Source: an uncultured Collinsella sp. (lineage in GTDB: Bacteria; Actinomycetota; Coriobacteriia; Coriobacteriales; Coriobacteriaceae). Taken from it: a stretch of 10,952 nt of DNA. The notes under the pieces were generated by a model. It saw only the letters and a list, made by a program, of their open reading frames with translations, did not search any database and was not told the origin of the DNA. The stretch spans positions 1 through 10,952 of the forward strand of contig CAJMBB010000063.1 in assembly GCA_905211615.1 (NCBI GenBank). Direction: 5' to 3'. Both the position numbers and the translations under genes were made by a program. Positions 1-6,402 of this stretch are shown piece by piece (position 1 is the first letter of the stretch; each line of letters begins with the position of its first letter).

Positions 1-1361
1 TGGAGCGTCTCGCGCTCGAAGGTGACGTTTTCGAGGTCGCGTTTGAGCTCCATCCTGCGGTTGATGTTCTTATCGTGCAGGTTCATGTCGGAGCAGGCCT
101 CGTCGATGAGGTCGATGGCCTTATCGGGCAGGAAGCGATCCTGGATGTAGCGGTTGGAAAGGTTCGCGGCGGCCTCGATAGCACCCTGCGTATAGCGCAC
201 ATGGTGGTGCTCCTCGTAGCGCGGCTTGAGCGCGGTCAGGATCTTGACCGTGTTCTCGACGCTCGGCTCCTCGACATCGATGGTCTGGAAGCGACGCTCG
301 AAGGCCGGGTCCTTGGTGAGGTACTTGCGGAACTCCTCGGCCGTGGTGGCGCCAATAATCTGGAAGGCACCGCGTGCAAGCACGGGCTTGAGCATAGAGC
401 TCGCGTCGATGGAGCCCTCGGCAGAACCGGCACCGATGATGGTGTGCATCTCGTCGATAAACAGGATGACGTCGTCGGCTTCGGTCGCCTCCTGGATCAC
501 GTTCTTGAGGCGCTCCTCAAACTCACCGCGATACTTGGCACCCGCAACGAGGCCCGGCAGGTCGAGCGTCCAGATGTTCTGGTTCATAAGGTTCTCGGGC
601 ACGTTGCCGGCAGCGATCTGCTGTGCCAGGCCCTCGACGATGGCCGTCTTGCCCACGCCGGGGTCACCCAGGATAAGCGGGTTGTTCTTGGTGCGGCGCG
701 AAAGAATCTCCATCATGCGCTGGACTTCCTTTTCGCGGCCAATCACGGGATCGAGCTCGGCGTCGCGCGCCTTTTGCGTGAGGTTGGTGGCGAACTGCTT
801 GAGCGTGTCGGTGCCGCTCCCCTTTTGCTGCGAGGCGTCCGAGCCGCTAAAGAACGGCAGGCCCGCACCGGGACGCCCGGCACCGGCACCGGCGAGCGGA
901 CGCTTCTTGTCCTGGTCCTTGGCGGTGAGTTTCTCGATGGCCTTTTTAATGGAAGCAGACGACACGCCCAGGCGCATGAGGATGTCCATGGCCATGCCGT
1001 TGCCCTCTTCGACGATGCCGATGAGCAGGTGCTCGGTCGACACATACGTCTGGTTGTTCTCGCGCGCCACGCGGAAGGAGCGCTCCATCACGCTGATGAC
1101 GAGTGGCGTAAAGGCGAGCTTAGCGGCCTCGGTCTCCTCGCTGGGCTCGGGAACGGTGGTCTGGACCTCTTTGAGTGTGTCCATGATGTCGTCGTAGGAG
1201 ATATCGAGCGAGCGCAGCGCCTCGGCGGCAATGCCCTCGTCCTCCTTGGCAAGCGCGAGCAGCAAGTGCTCGGTGCCCACCTTATTTGAGTGTAGATCGA
1301 GCGCCTCTTGCTTGGCCATGGACATGACCTTGCGCGCGCGATCGGTAAAACGGTCTAACAT
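1..1361 (-). CDS. clpC: ClpC-type AAA+ unfoldase, N-terminal 453 residues (runs off the left edge)
   Basis: This is the ATP-driven unfoldase that feeds proteins to the ClpP protease in the cytoplasm. Visible in order: a double Clp_N repeat (about residues 1-145, opening MLDRFTDRARKV, which favours ClpC over ClpB), a Gly/Ala/Pro-rich linker (about 155-185), and the first AAA+ module with Walker A GDPGVGKT (232-239), Walker B VILFIDE (298-304) and the ERRF arginine-finger segment (355-358). The sequence ends at the start of the middle coiled-coil domain (about 428 on), so the second ATPase module is outside the window. The start is set by AGAGGA 7 nt upstream of the ATG. It is the last minus-strand gene here, 185 nt after the DUF2798 gene, with a palindrome in its leader. 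I see no CIRCE element or CtsR heptad pair. The family call is firm; ClpC rather than ClpB rests on the N-terminus and linker. Confidence 0.95.
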   Translation of the reverse strand, partial: MLDRFTDRARKVMSMAKQEALDLHSNKVGTEHLLLALAKEDEGIAAEALRSLDISYDDIMDTLKEVQTTVPEPSEETEAAKLAFTPLVISVMERSFRVARENNQTYVSTEHLLIGIVEEGNGMAMDILMRLGVSSASIKKAIEKLTAKDQDKKRPLAGAGAGRPGAGLPFFSGSDASQQKGSGTDTLKQFATNLTQKARDAELDPVIGREKEVQRMMEILSRRTKNNPLILGDPGVGKTAIVEGLAQQIAAGNVPENLMNQNIWTLDLPGLVAGAKYRGEFEERLKNVIQEATEADDVILFIDEMHTIIGAGSAEGSIDASSMLKPVLARGAFQIIGATTAEEFRKYLTKDPAFERRFQTIDVEEPSVENTVKILTALKPRYEEHHHVRYTQGAIEAAANLSNRYIQDRFLPDKAIDLIDEACSDMNLHDKNINRRMELKRDLENVTFERETL

Positions 1362-1396
1362 GCTAGTTCCTCTTAGACGAGCTAGTTTTTCAAACG

Positions 1397-1423
1397 CAAA
1401 GCGCCACTCGTGGCGGCGCTTTG
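1397..1423 (-). promoter_or_regulatory. Nested palindrome in the clpC leader
   Basis: A perfect 9-bp inverted repeat (CAAAGCGCC at 1397-1405, GGCGCTTTG at 1415-1423) contains a second perfect palindrome, CGCCAC-TC-GTGGCG (1402-1415). It lies 36 nt upstream of the clpC start codon. No T-tract follows on either strand, so it is a poor terminator. A TATACT box on the minus strand (1442-1447) could be the clpC -10 element, but it has no good -35, so the palindrome would fall in the transcribed leader. An operator for a heat-shock or ClgR-like regulator, or a leader hairpin, are both possible. The function is inferred. Confidence 0.4.
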
Positions 1424-1546
1424 GTCTCTTTACCCATATGGAGTATATGTTAACCGCTGGGGCCTTTTCCGCATGCAGCCATACGACAACGTCTACAAAA
1501 AAGGAATCGCCAGGTGCGGCGGGCGCTCTAGGTTAGAGGCTGTTGC

Positions 1547-2140
1547 CTAGCAGGCAGGCTCGGCGTCCATGCTCTCGGCAACGCCATTGACGGCATCGGC
1601 AACGGGAGCACCAGGCATGCGCACGAGCTCCATATGCTGCTCTTCAAAGACGGTTCCCATGGGGAAGGCGCGGCGGAAGACAAAACGAGCAACCGGACCG
1701 GCCACCAGCAGGTTCCAGGGCAGGGCCATGATAAAGTTGCGCGGAATGTTGACGAGCCACATCATCGGCAGCAGCTGCAGGTTGGCGAGCGGACCACCGG
1801 GCATGTGGAACAGGCCTTCACACGCGCCGTAGAGCGACATGATGATGACCATGGGAACGACCATGCAGGAGCTGACAGCGAGCGTCATAGCGAGCGGCGA
1901 GCTCTTGCCCGGCGTGACCAGGAATTTAAAGGCAAAGCCCTTGGCGAGGGGGCTGGCAACAAACCAGTCGCAGCACATGGCAAAAACGTAGGCAACGGGG
2001 AAGCCGAGCCACGCGGCGGCAATGACCTCGCCGTTGATGGCCCCATGCTGCAGGGCAACGTTGTAGATGCTCATCCAGAGCACCATGCAAAAGCACATAA
2101 TAAAGGTGAACAGCAGGCTCTCTCGTTTGTTGATAGGCAT
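1547..2140 (-). CDS. DUF2798-type small integral membrane protein
   Basis: A 197-residue protein with about four hydrophobic segments (roughly residues 10-29, 41-62, 84-108 and 126-155) arranged as two similar halves. Each half has a long helix followed by one ending in a W-L/V-x-x-P and small-residue pattern (WLGFPVAYVFAM; WLVNIPRNFIMALP), as in DUF2798 proteins. The C-terminal 40 residues are polar and acidic. The function is unknown; the family is a membrane protein without assigned substrate. I chose the ATG at 2140 (MPINKRESLL) because AAAGGA lies 11 nt upstream; the frame stays open 20 codons further upstream, but that stretch runs through the T-tract of a terminator. A terminator-like hairpin precedes the gene, so it probably has its own regulation. 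Downstream I see only a weak 5-bp hairpin (1526-1538) and a T6 run (1497-1502). The family call comes from memory of the sequence pattern. Confidence 0.75.
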   Translation of the reverse strand: MPINKRESLLFTFIMCFCMVLWMSIYNVALQHGAINGEVIAAAWLGFPVAYVFAMCCDWFVASPLAKGFAFKFLVTPGKSSPLAMTLAVSSCMVVPMVIIMSLYGACEGLFHMPGGPLANLQLLPMMWLVNIPRNFIMALPWNLLVAGPVARFVFRRAFPMGTVFEEQHMELVRMPGAPVADAVNGVAESMDAEPAC

Positions 2141-2184
2141 AAAGGGCGTGGTCCTTTCTGTGTTACGCCGCGGCACAACGCAAC

Positions 2185-2234
2185 AAAAACGGGCGGGCAA
2201 GATGGAGCTGTTGGGACTTCATCTCGCCCGCCCG
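2185..2234 (-). terminator. Strong rho-independent terminator or leader attenuator
   Basis: On the minus strand the 9-bp arms CGGGCGGGC and GCCCGCCCG extend through one G-T pair and five more pairs (AGATG/CATCT) to a 15-bp stem with a 15-nt loop, followed at once by TTTTTG. It lies 45 nt upstream of the DUF2798 start and 220 nt downstream of the thrE stop. It may end a thrE read-through transcript, or it may be a conditional stop in the leader of the DUF2798 gene. Termination activity is well supported; which of the two roles is not. Confidence 0.75.
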
Positions 2235-2351
2235 TGGTACGTGCGTCTGCGACTACTTATGTGGTGTAACCAGCCTAGCTCGAAAAGCACATGCTTCGTA
2301 AGCGTTGAGTTTATGAAGATGCAGGGCACCAATAATCCCCCGACCCCATAT

Positions 2352-2416
2352 GTTGCGGTGGAATACGGACTGTTTTGACCCTTTAAGCAGCAATTCAGTC
2401 CCTATTTCACCGCAAC
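2352..2416. repeat. 65-nt imperfect palindrome, REP-like
   Basis: Outer arms GTTGCGGTG (2352-2360) and CACCGCAAC (2408-2416) match perfectly. Moving inward, AATA/TATT and GGACTG/CAGTCC also pair, separated only by single-base mismatches, leaving a loop of about 23 nt. On the minus strand the inner arm begins GGGACTG. It stands 4 nt from the hairpin at 2421-2453, so the two form a tandem pair after thrE. I infer a repeated intergenic element; copy number cannot be judged from one window. Confidence 0.6.
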
Positions 2417-2420
2417 TCAT

Positions 2421-2453
2421 TTGGTGCAAAGTAACCTGTCCCCCTTGCACCAA
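2421..2453 (-). repeat. Variable-stem, conserved-loop hairpin, copy A
   Basis: Arms TTGGTGCAA and TTGCACCAA pair over 9 bp, plus G-T and G-C inside, with minus-strand loop GGGACAGGTTA. It begins directly after the thrE stop codon (2454-2456). No T-tract follows, so it is not a standard terminator, though it could protect the 3' end of the mRNA. The loop matches those at 4129-4159 and 10004-10040 while the stems differ. Confidence 0.65.
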
Positions 2454-4022
2454 TTAGCTGGTGTGGCGCCAGCGAGGGTCGGTGAGAGTTCTCGCCACGC
2501 CCAAGCCAACGGGCAGAAACGCCACGATGAGCACCGCGCGCACAAACCAGCCGAGCATATTGACCGTGTCGAAGGTGCACATGTAATACATCGAGCGATA
2601 GAGATACAGGCCCGGCACCATAATGACAATCGAAGGCACCGTGAGGGCGATGCGCGGGTAGGTGAGCTTGACTTCGGCCAAGCTTGCCAGCAGCCCCGAT
2701 ACCAGCGCGCCGATAAACGCTGCCGCCTCGGGAGGCATTCCCGCACTGAGGCCCAGGAAGGGAAGCATCGTCGGCGCATCGACGAGCGTAAGGCGCAAGG
2801 TATTGGACACGGCGCCGATCAGCCCAGCTGCCGCGGCCATCTTTACCGGGCTGTTGAACATCACCGAGAAACCGAATACGCCAACGAAGCTCATCACCAC
2901 GCGCAGGAGCGTAAGGGCAAGCGGCGAAAGGCCGAGCGGGGCAAAATCATCCGGTGCCAGCCCCACACATTCGGCAACCATCCAACCTACGAGGGTCGCC
3001 ATCACAATAATCGACACAGCATACGAAAGACGCTCAATGCCGCTTCGCATATCGAGCTTAGCGATGTCGAGGCCTGCCGTAATGAGGGGAAAGCCGGGAA
3101 TCACAAAGAGCATGGCGCCGATATAGCCTTCTTGGTGCGACATTGCCCCCGGTACGACCTGGCCAAGGCCGAGCAATGCCAGCAGATACGAAACGCAAGC
3201 GAGCGCAACGCCCGTCGTCAGCGCGCTAAACTGGCCAAGACCCTGCTTGAGAATATGGGAGCGAGCAAAGTTACCGACACCAGCGCCTACGAATGCGCAG
3301 GCCATCTCGATAGGGCCGCCGCCGAGCAAAAAGACGAAGGCGCCGCAAGCACAGGCTGCCGCAAGGCCCTGTTGCCAGGGAGAGTAATCGGGCTTTGAGC
3401 TCTCAACGGTCCTGAGCATCTCGTGATACTCGTGTACCGTGAAGCGACGACCATAGGTCTCGATTTCCTTGAGGAAACTCTCCATCATCCAAATGCGATG
3501 GGTATTGACTCCCGTTGTGGGCAGGCTGACAACCTCGTTAAAGCAGTGGCCATCTTCGATGCAGGTGCACTCAAACGACAGAAGACTCAGGTCGACGTGA
3601 ATCGTGACGCCCAGTACGGCAGCAACACGATTCATGGTATCGCGCACGCGCCAGGCACCCGTTCCGCTTGCCAGCATAAGCATGCCGGTGCGGCAGATGA
3701 TGGATGACTTATCGGTGAGCGGCGCATCGACGGCAAGCTCATCGCCTGCCGTCACGATCTGGTGCCAGTCAGTTTTCATATGGAGCGCGCCGGCACGAAC
3801 GCCGTGGTGCATGGGGGCTCTCGAAAGCAGCGAGTCAAGGCGCGAAGGCTGTGGGGGCTCCGTTAATTCGCCCTCGTCCTCGTCGGGCTCTTCATCGACC
3901 AGATCAAATGAGTCAAGCGATGCCGGCTCGCGACGATCGATTAGCTCCTCATCCTCATCATCAAAGTAATTGAACTGATCGAGCATGTCCTCTTCGATTG
4001 CACGCTCGCTCACATCGTCCAT
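2454..4022 (-). CDS. thrE: ThrE-family threonine/serine exporter
   Basis: A 522-residue membrane protein of the ThrE family, which exports threonine and serine driven by the proton gradient. Residues 1-60 are strikingly acidic (about 20 Asp/Glu, including DDEDEE and DEEPDEDEGE) and probably disordered. A soluble ThrE-domain portion follows (about 100-210), with the family-typical MLMLASGTGAWRVRDTMNR segment and GVNTHRIW. About ten hydrophobic segments come next (roughly 217-250, 265-285, 300-322, 332-354, 366-390, 394-414, 433-450, 457-478 and 489-508), covering both the ThrE and the ThrE_2 half, here fused in one chain as in Corynebacterium ThrE. The start is the ATG 7 nt after GGAAGGGAG; a second ATG at residue 13 is less well placed. 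The gene stands alone between two palindrome-rich gaps. The substrate is inferred from the family. Confidence 0.88.
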   Translation of the reverse strand: MDDVSERAIEEDMLDQFNYFDDEDEELIDRREPASLDSFDLVDEEPDEDEGELTEPPQPSRLDSLLSRAPMHHGVRAGALHMKTDWHQIVTAGDELAVDAPLTDKSSIICRTGMLMLASGTGAWRVRDTMNRVAAVLGVTIHVDLSLLSFECTCIEDGHCFNEVVSLPTTGVNTHRIWMMESFLKEIETYGRRFTVHEYHEMLRTVESSKPDYSPWQQGLAAACACGAFVFLLGGGPIEMACAFVGAGVGNFARSHILKQGLGQFSALTTGVALACVSYLLALLGLGQVVPGAMSHQEGYIGAMLFVIPGFPLITAGLDIAKLDMRSGIERLSYAVSIIVMATLVGWMVAECVGLAPDDFAPLGLSPLALTLLRVVMSFVGVFGFSVMFNSPVKMAAAAGLIGAVSNTLRLTLVDAPTMLPFLGLSAGMPPEAAAFIGALVSGLLASLAEVKLTYPRIALTVPSIVIMVPGLYLYRSMYYMCTFDTVNMLGWFVRAVLIVAFLPVGLGVARTLTDPRWRHTS

Positions 4023-4128
4023 ACAGGGGCTCCCTTCCTACCGACTAACCCCCATCCTAGGCAGCAACAGCTAAAGGAAACATAAAAGAGACGACTGTCA
4101 TGCGAGCCATGTGCGCAATATCCGTTGG

Positions 4129-4159
4129 GTAGTCGTTTAAGAACGTCCCCAATGACTAC
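4129..4159 (-). repeat. Variable-stem, conserved-loop hairpin, copy B
   Basis: Minus-strand arms GTAGTCATT and AACGACTAC form 9 pairs including one wobble pair, around loop GGGGACGTTCTTA. Stem length, loop length and the loop opening GGGAC and ending TTA match copies A and C, and the orientation is the same. Unlike them it is not next to a stop codon: it lies 107 nt upstream of thrE and 200 nt downstream of lysS. It could therefore also fall in the thrE leader. Confidence 0.55.
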
Positions 4160-4206
4160 ATCGATGTTCTAAGTGTCAACCAAGTCAACGCCGCAGGTAG
4201 AGGACG

Positions 4207-4322
4207 GACAGCGAGCGACGTCCAGGGCGAACAAGTTGGCATGAAAAAGGCAAGGCATAGACCTTCTGGTCATGCCTTGCCTTTTGAATGACAAATTGTC
4301 GCCCTGGGCGGCGCGCAGCGTC
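4207..4322. repeat. 116-nt nested palindrome downstream of lysS
   Basis: The centre is the terminator stem (4244-4285). Outside it CAAGTTGGCAT (4232-4242) pairs with its partner at 9 of 11 positions, then CCAGGGCGA (4222-4230) pairs perfectly with TCGCCCTGG (4299-4307), and a further 15 nt on each side (4207-4221, 4308-4322) pair at 9 of 15 positions. The symmetry thus reaches far beyond what a terminator needs, which suggests a palindromic insertion element, perhaps MITE-like. I see no coding capacity and no clear target-site duplication. Confidence 0.55.
4244..4285 (-). terminator. Strong terminator downstream of lysS
   Basis: A perfect 14-bp stem (AAAAGGCAAGGCAT with ATGCCTTGCCTTTT) continues past one bulged A into GACC/GGTC, capped by the tetraloop TTCT. 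On the minus strand the stem ends in CCTTTTT, which fits an intrinsic terminator for lysS, 74 nt after its stop. The A-rich other arm means it may also work on the plus strand. Confidence 0.8.
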
Positions 4323-4326
4323 AACT

Positions 4327-4356
4327 GGTTACGCGGGTTGGTAAACCCGCGTAACC
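4327..4356 (-). repeat. Perfect 13-bp hairpin at the lysS 3' end
   Basis: GGTTACGCGGGTT (4327-4339) pairs perfectly with AACCCGCGTAACC (4344-4356) around the 4-nt loop GGTA. It starts 2 nt after the lysS stop codon in transcription order. It is followed by AGTTGACG rather than a T-tract, so it is more likely a 3' stabilising or ribosome-stop-proximal structure than a terminator; a true terminator follows about 40 nt on. Confidence 0.6.
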
Positions 4357-4358
4357 CC

Positions 4359-6323
4359 CTAGTACATCTTTGCGCCGGCGGGGATGGAGGCGTCGAGCTG
4401 GATCAGGTTGAGACGCTCCTCACCATCCTCCTCGTGGATAGCGCTGATGAGCATGCCGCAGCTGGGAATGCCCATCATCTTGCGCGGAGGCAGGTTGGTG
4501 ATGGCGAGCAGAGTCTTGCCGACCAGGTCCTCGGGCTCATAATAACCGTGAATGCCGGAGAGGATGGTGCGTTCGGTACCGGTACCGTCGTCGAGCGTAA
4601 AGTTCAGCAGCTTCTTGGACTTCTTGACGGCCTCGCATGCCTTGACCTTCACAGCGCGGAAATCGCTCTTGGAGAAGGTATCAAAGTCGACGAACTCCTC
4701 AAACAGCGGCTCAACGGCGATCTTGGAGTAATCGAGCGTGGGCTTAAGCGACTTAACGAACGGGCTCGCGGCGTTGCCGGCCTCTGCAGCCTTGGCGGCA
4801 GCGGCACCGGACTGGAAACCCTTCTCGGGCTTCATGTGCGGGAACAGCAGGACATCGCGAATAGAAGCCTGATTAGTAAGCAGCATGACCACGCGGTCGA
4901 TACCAATGCCAATGCCGCCCGCGGGAGGCATACCGTACTCGAGGGCGCGCACGTAGTCCTCGTCATACTCCATGGCCTCATCGTCGCCGCCGGCCTTCTC
5001 GGCCATCTGGGCAGCAAAGCGCTCAGCCTGGTCGACCGGGTCGTTGAGCTCGGAGAATGCGTTGGCGTACTCGTGGCCGGCGATGACCAGCTCAAAGCGG
5101 TGGGTCAAACGCGGGTCGTCCTCAAAACGCTTGGCAAGCGGGCTGACCTCGATGGGGTAATCGCACACGAACGTGGGGTTGACGATGGTGTCCTCGCCCA
5201 GCTCATCGTAAATCTCGGCGATGATCTTGCCAGCAGTCCACTCGGGCTTGATCTCCAGGCCCTTCTCGCGCGCGGCGGCAGCAAGCTCCTCGACCGGCGT
5301 GTCGATGGTGACCTGCTTGCCGAGCACGTCGGAGACGATGTCGGTCATGGGACGGCTGGCCCACTCACCAGAAAGGTCGATGGTCTGGCCCTGGTACTCG
5401 ATGACCTCGGGGTTGCCGATGGCCTTGTTGGCAGCCTTGATGACACCCTGGGCGAGTGCCTTCATGCCCTCGAGGTCGGAGAAGGCACGGTAGGCCTCCA
5501 TCGTGGTGAACTCGGGGTTGTGGGTAAGGTCCATGCCCTCGTTACGGAAGATGCGGCCGATCTCGAACACGCGCTCAAAACCACCGACAATGCAGCGCTT
5601 GAGGTGCAGCTCGGTGGCAATACGCAGGTAGCACTCCTGATCGAGCGCGTTGAAGTGGGTAATGAACGGCTTGGCAGTAGCGCCGCCCTGGATGGTCTGC
5701 AGGATGGGGGTCTCGACCTCCATGTAGCCGTCGGACTCCATAAAGCGACGGAAGGTGGAGAGAATCTGCGAACGCTTGCGGAAGGTCTCGCGGACATCGT
5801 CGTTGGCGATCAGGTCGACGTAGCGCTGACGATAACGGGTCTCCTTGTCGGAAAGACCGTGGAACTTCTCGGGCAGCGGACGAACGGCCTTGGCAAGCAG
5901 GGTCGCGCTCTTAGGGGCAACGGAGAGCTGGCCGCGCTGGGTGCGCACAACCACGCCGGTCACGCCCAGGATGTCGCCCAGGTCGAGGGACTTGAGCGTA
6001 TTCCATGCAGCCTCGTCCATGTCGTTGATGCGGCAGAACAGCTGAATCTCGGCAGTCGCATCGCGCACGACGATGAACATGATCTTGCCCTGACCGCGCT
6101 TGGCGACCACGCGGCCGGCGATCTTCACGACGTCCTCGGTGTCCTCGCCATCGGCAAGCTCGGCGTACTTAGCCTCGATATCGGCAACGTAGTCCTCAAG
6201 CTCAGAGTGCTCGGGATAGGGGTTCTGGCCCGCCTCGAACAGGGCGGCGCGCTTGGCCAGGCGGGTGGCGCGCTCGTCGTTGAGCGTCGATGCCTGATCT
6301 GCGGCGTTCTGGTTCTCTGCCAT
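4359..6323 (-). CDS. lysS: Class II lysyl-tRNA synthetase with C-terminal tRNA-binding domain
   Basis: This enzyme charges tRNA-Lys with lysine in the cytoplasm. At 654 residues it is about 150 longer than the usual bacterial LysRS. Order: anticodon-binding OB fold (about 60-150), motif 1 region (about 164-208, ending MEVETPIL), motif 2 with FEIGRIFRNEGMDLTH (253-268), motif 3 GGIGIGIDRVVML (469-481), an Ala-rich linker (about 505-520), then a second OB-type tRNA-binding domain (about 538-654) of the kind found at the MetRS C-terminus and in Trbp111/EMAP II (KVKACEAVKKSKKLLNF, GIPSCGMLISAI). The ATG follows GAGGAG by 7 nt. greA lies 79 nt upstream, with a terminator-like hairpin between, so lysS may depend on read-through or on a promoter inside greA. 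I see no T-box leader. The second domain may raise tRNA affinity; that is inferred. Confidence 0.96.
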   Translation of the reverse strand: MAENQNAADQASTLNDERATRLAKRAALFEAGQNPYPEHSELEDYVADIEAKYAELADGEDTEDVVKIAGRVVAKRGQGKIMFIVVRDATAEIQLFCRINDMDEAAWNTLKSLDLGDILGVTGVVVRTQRGQLSVAPKSATLLAKAVRPLPEKFHGLSDKETRYRQRYVDLIANDDVRETFRKRSQILSTFRRFMESDGYMEVETPILQTIQGGATAKPFITHFNALDQECYLRIATELHLKRCIVGGFERVFEIGRIFRNEGMDLTHNPEFTTMEAYRAFSDLEGMKALAQGVIKAANKAIGNPEVIEYQGQTIDLSGEWASRPMTDIVSDVLGKQVTIDTPVEELAAAAREKGLEIKPEWTAGKIIAEIYDELGEDTIVNPTFVCDYPIEVSPLAKRFEDDPRLTHRFELVIAGHEYANAFSELNDPVDQAERFAAQMAEKAGGDDEAMEYDEDYVRALEYGMPPAGGIGIGIDRVVMLLTNQASIRDVLLFPHMKPEKGFQSGAAAAKAAEAGNAASPFVKSLKPTLDYSKIAVEPLFEEFVDFDTFSKSDFRAVKVKACEAVKKSKKLLNFTLDDGTGTERTILSGIHGYYEPEDLVGKTLLAITNLPPRKMMGIPSCGMLISAIHEEDGEERLNLIQLDASIPAGAKMY

Positions 6324-6341
6324 AAGTTAGCTCCTCAAACT

Positions 6342-6374
6342 AAAACGCTCCCCAGGATTCGGTCCCAGGGAGCG
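6342..6374 (-). terminator. Terminator-like hairpin between greA and lysS
   Basis: CGCTCCC and GGGAGCG (7 bp) with three further inner pairs (GGA/TCC) and a 5-nt loop are followed on the minus strand by TTTTAG. It lies 29 nt after the greA stop and ends 18 nt before the lysS start, close to the lysS ribosome binding site. It can end the greA transcript or throttle read-through into lysS. The T-tract is short, so termination is probably partial. Confidence 0.6.
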
Positions 6375-6402
6375 AAAACATACCTTTACGCGGGACCGTG
6401 GT

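Larger units (their letters stand above)
2141..2453. other. 313-nt gene-free gap between thrE and the DUF2798 gene
   Basis: I see no credible gene here. The gap holds, in transcription order, a hairpin directly after the thrE stop (2421-2453), a 65-nt imperfect palindrome (2352-2416), about 115 nt without clear structure (2235-2351), a strong terminator-like hairpin (2185-2234), and the ribosome binding site of the DUF2798 gene (2152-2157). A 66-codon open frame across 2253-2453 runs through the palindromes and looks like chance. I found no tRNA and no riboswitch I can name. Confidence 0.6.
4023..4358. other. 336-nt gene-free gap between lysS and thrE
   Basis: There is no credible gene in this stretch. 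In transcription order it holds a 13-bp hairpin just after the lysS stop (4327-4356), a very long palindrome with a terminator at its centre (4207-4322), a variable-stem hairpin (4129-4159), and the thrE leader. A minus-strand TTGACA (4174-4179) is a possible -35 for thrE, but I see no convincing -10 at the right distance. GGAAGGGAG before thrE is the last element. Confidence 0.6.

Noticed and set aside
75..1289. A 404-codon plus-strand open frame antisense to clpC, and a second of 323 codons at 226-1197
   Set aside because: Both lie within clpC, whose Walker motifs and Clp_N repeats are intact on the minus strand; the antisense proteins match no family I know.
2253..2453. A 66-codon minus-strand frame in the thrE to DUF2798 gap
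   Set aside because: It reads straight through two palindromes, has no ribosome binding site, and its composition does not resemble the neighbours.
4129..4356. CRISPR array or tandem repeats among the palindromes after lysS
   Set aside because: The palindromes differ in sequence and there are no regularly spaced identical repeats.
6324..6402. T-box or other tRNA-sensing leader in front of lysS
   Set aside because: The gap is only 79 nt and contains one hairpin; a T-box needs a longer leader with a specifier loop and the conserved T-box sequence, which I do not see.
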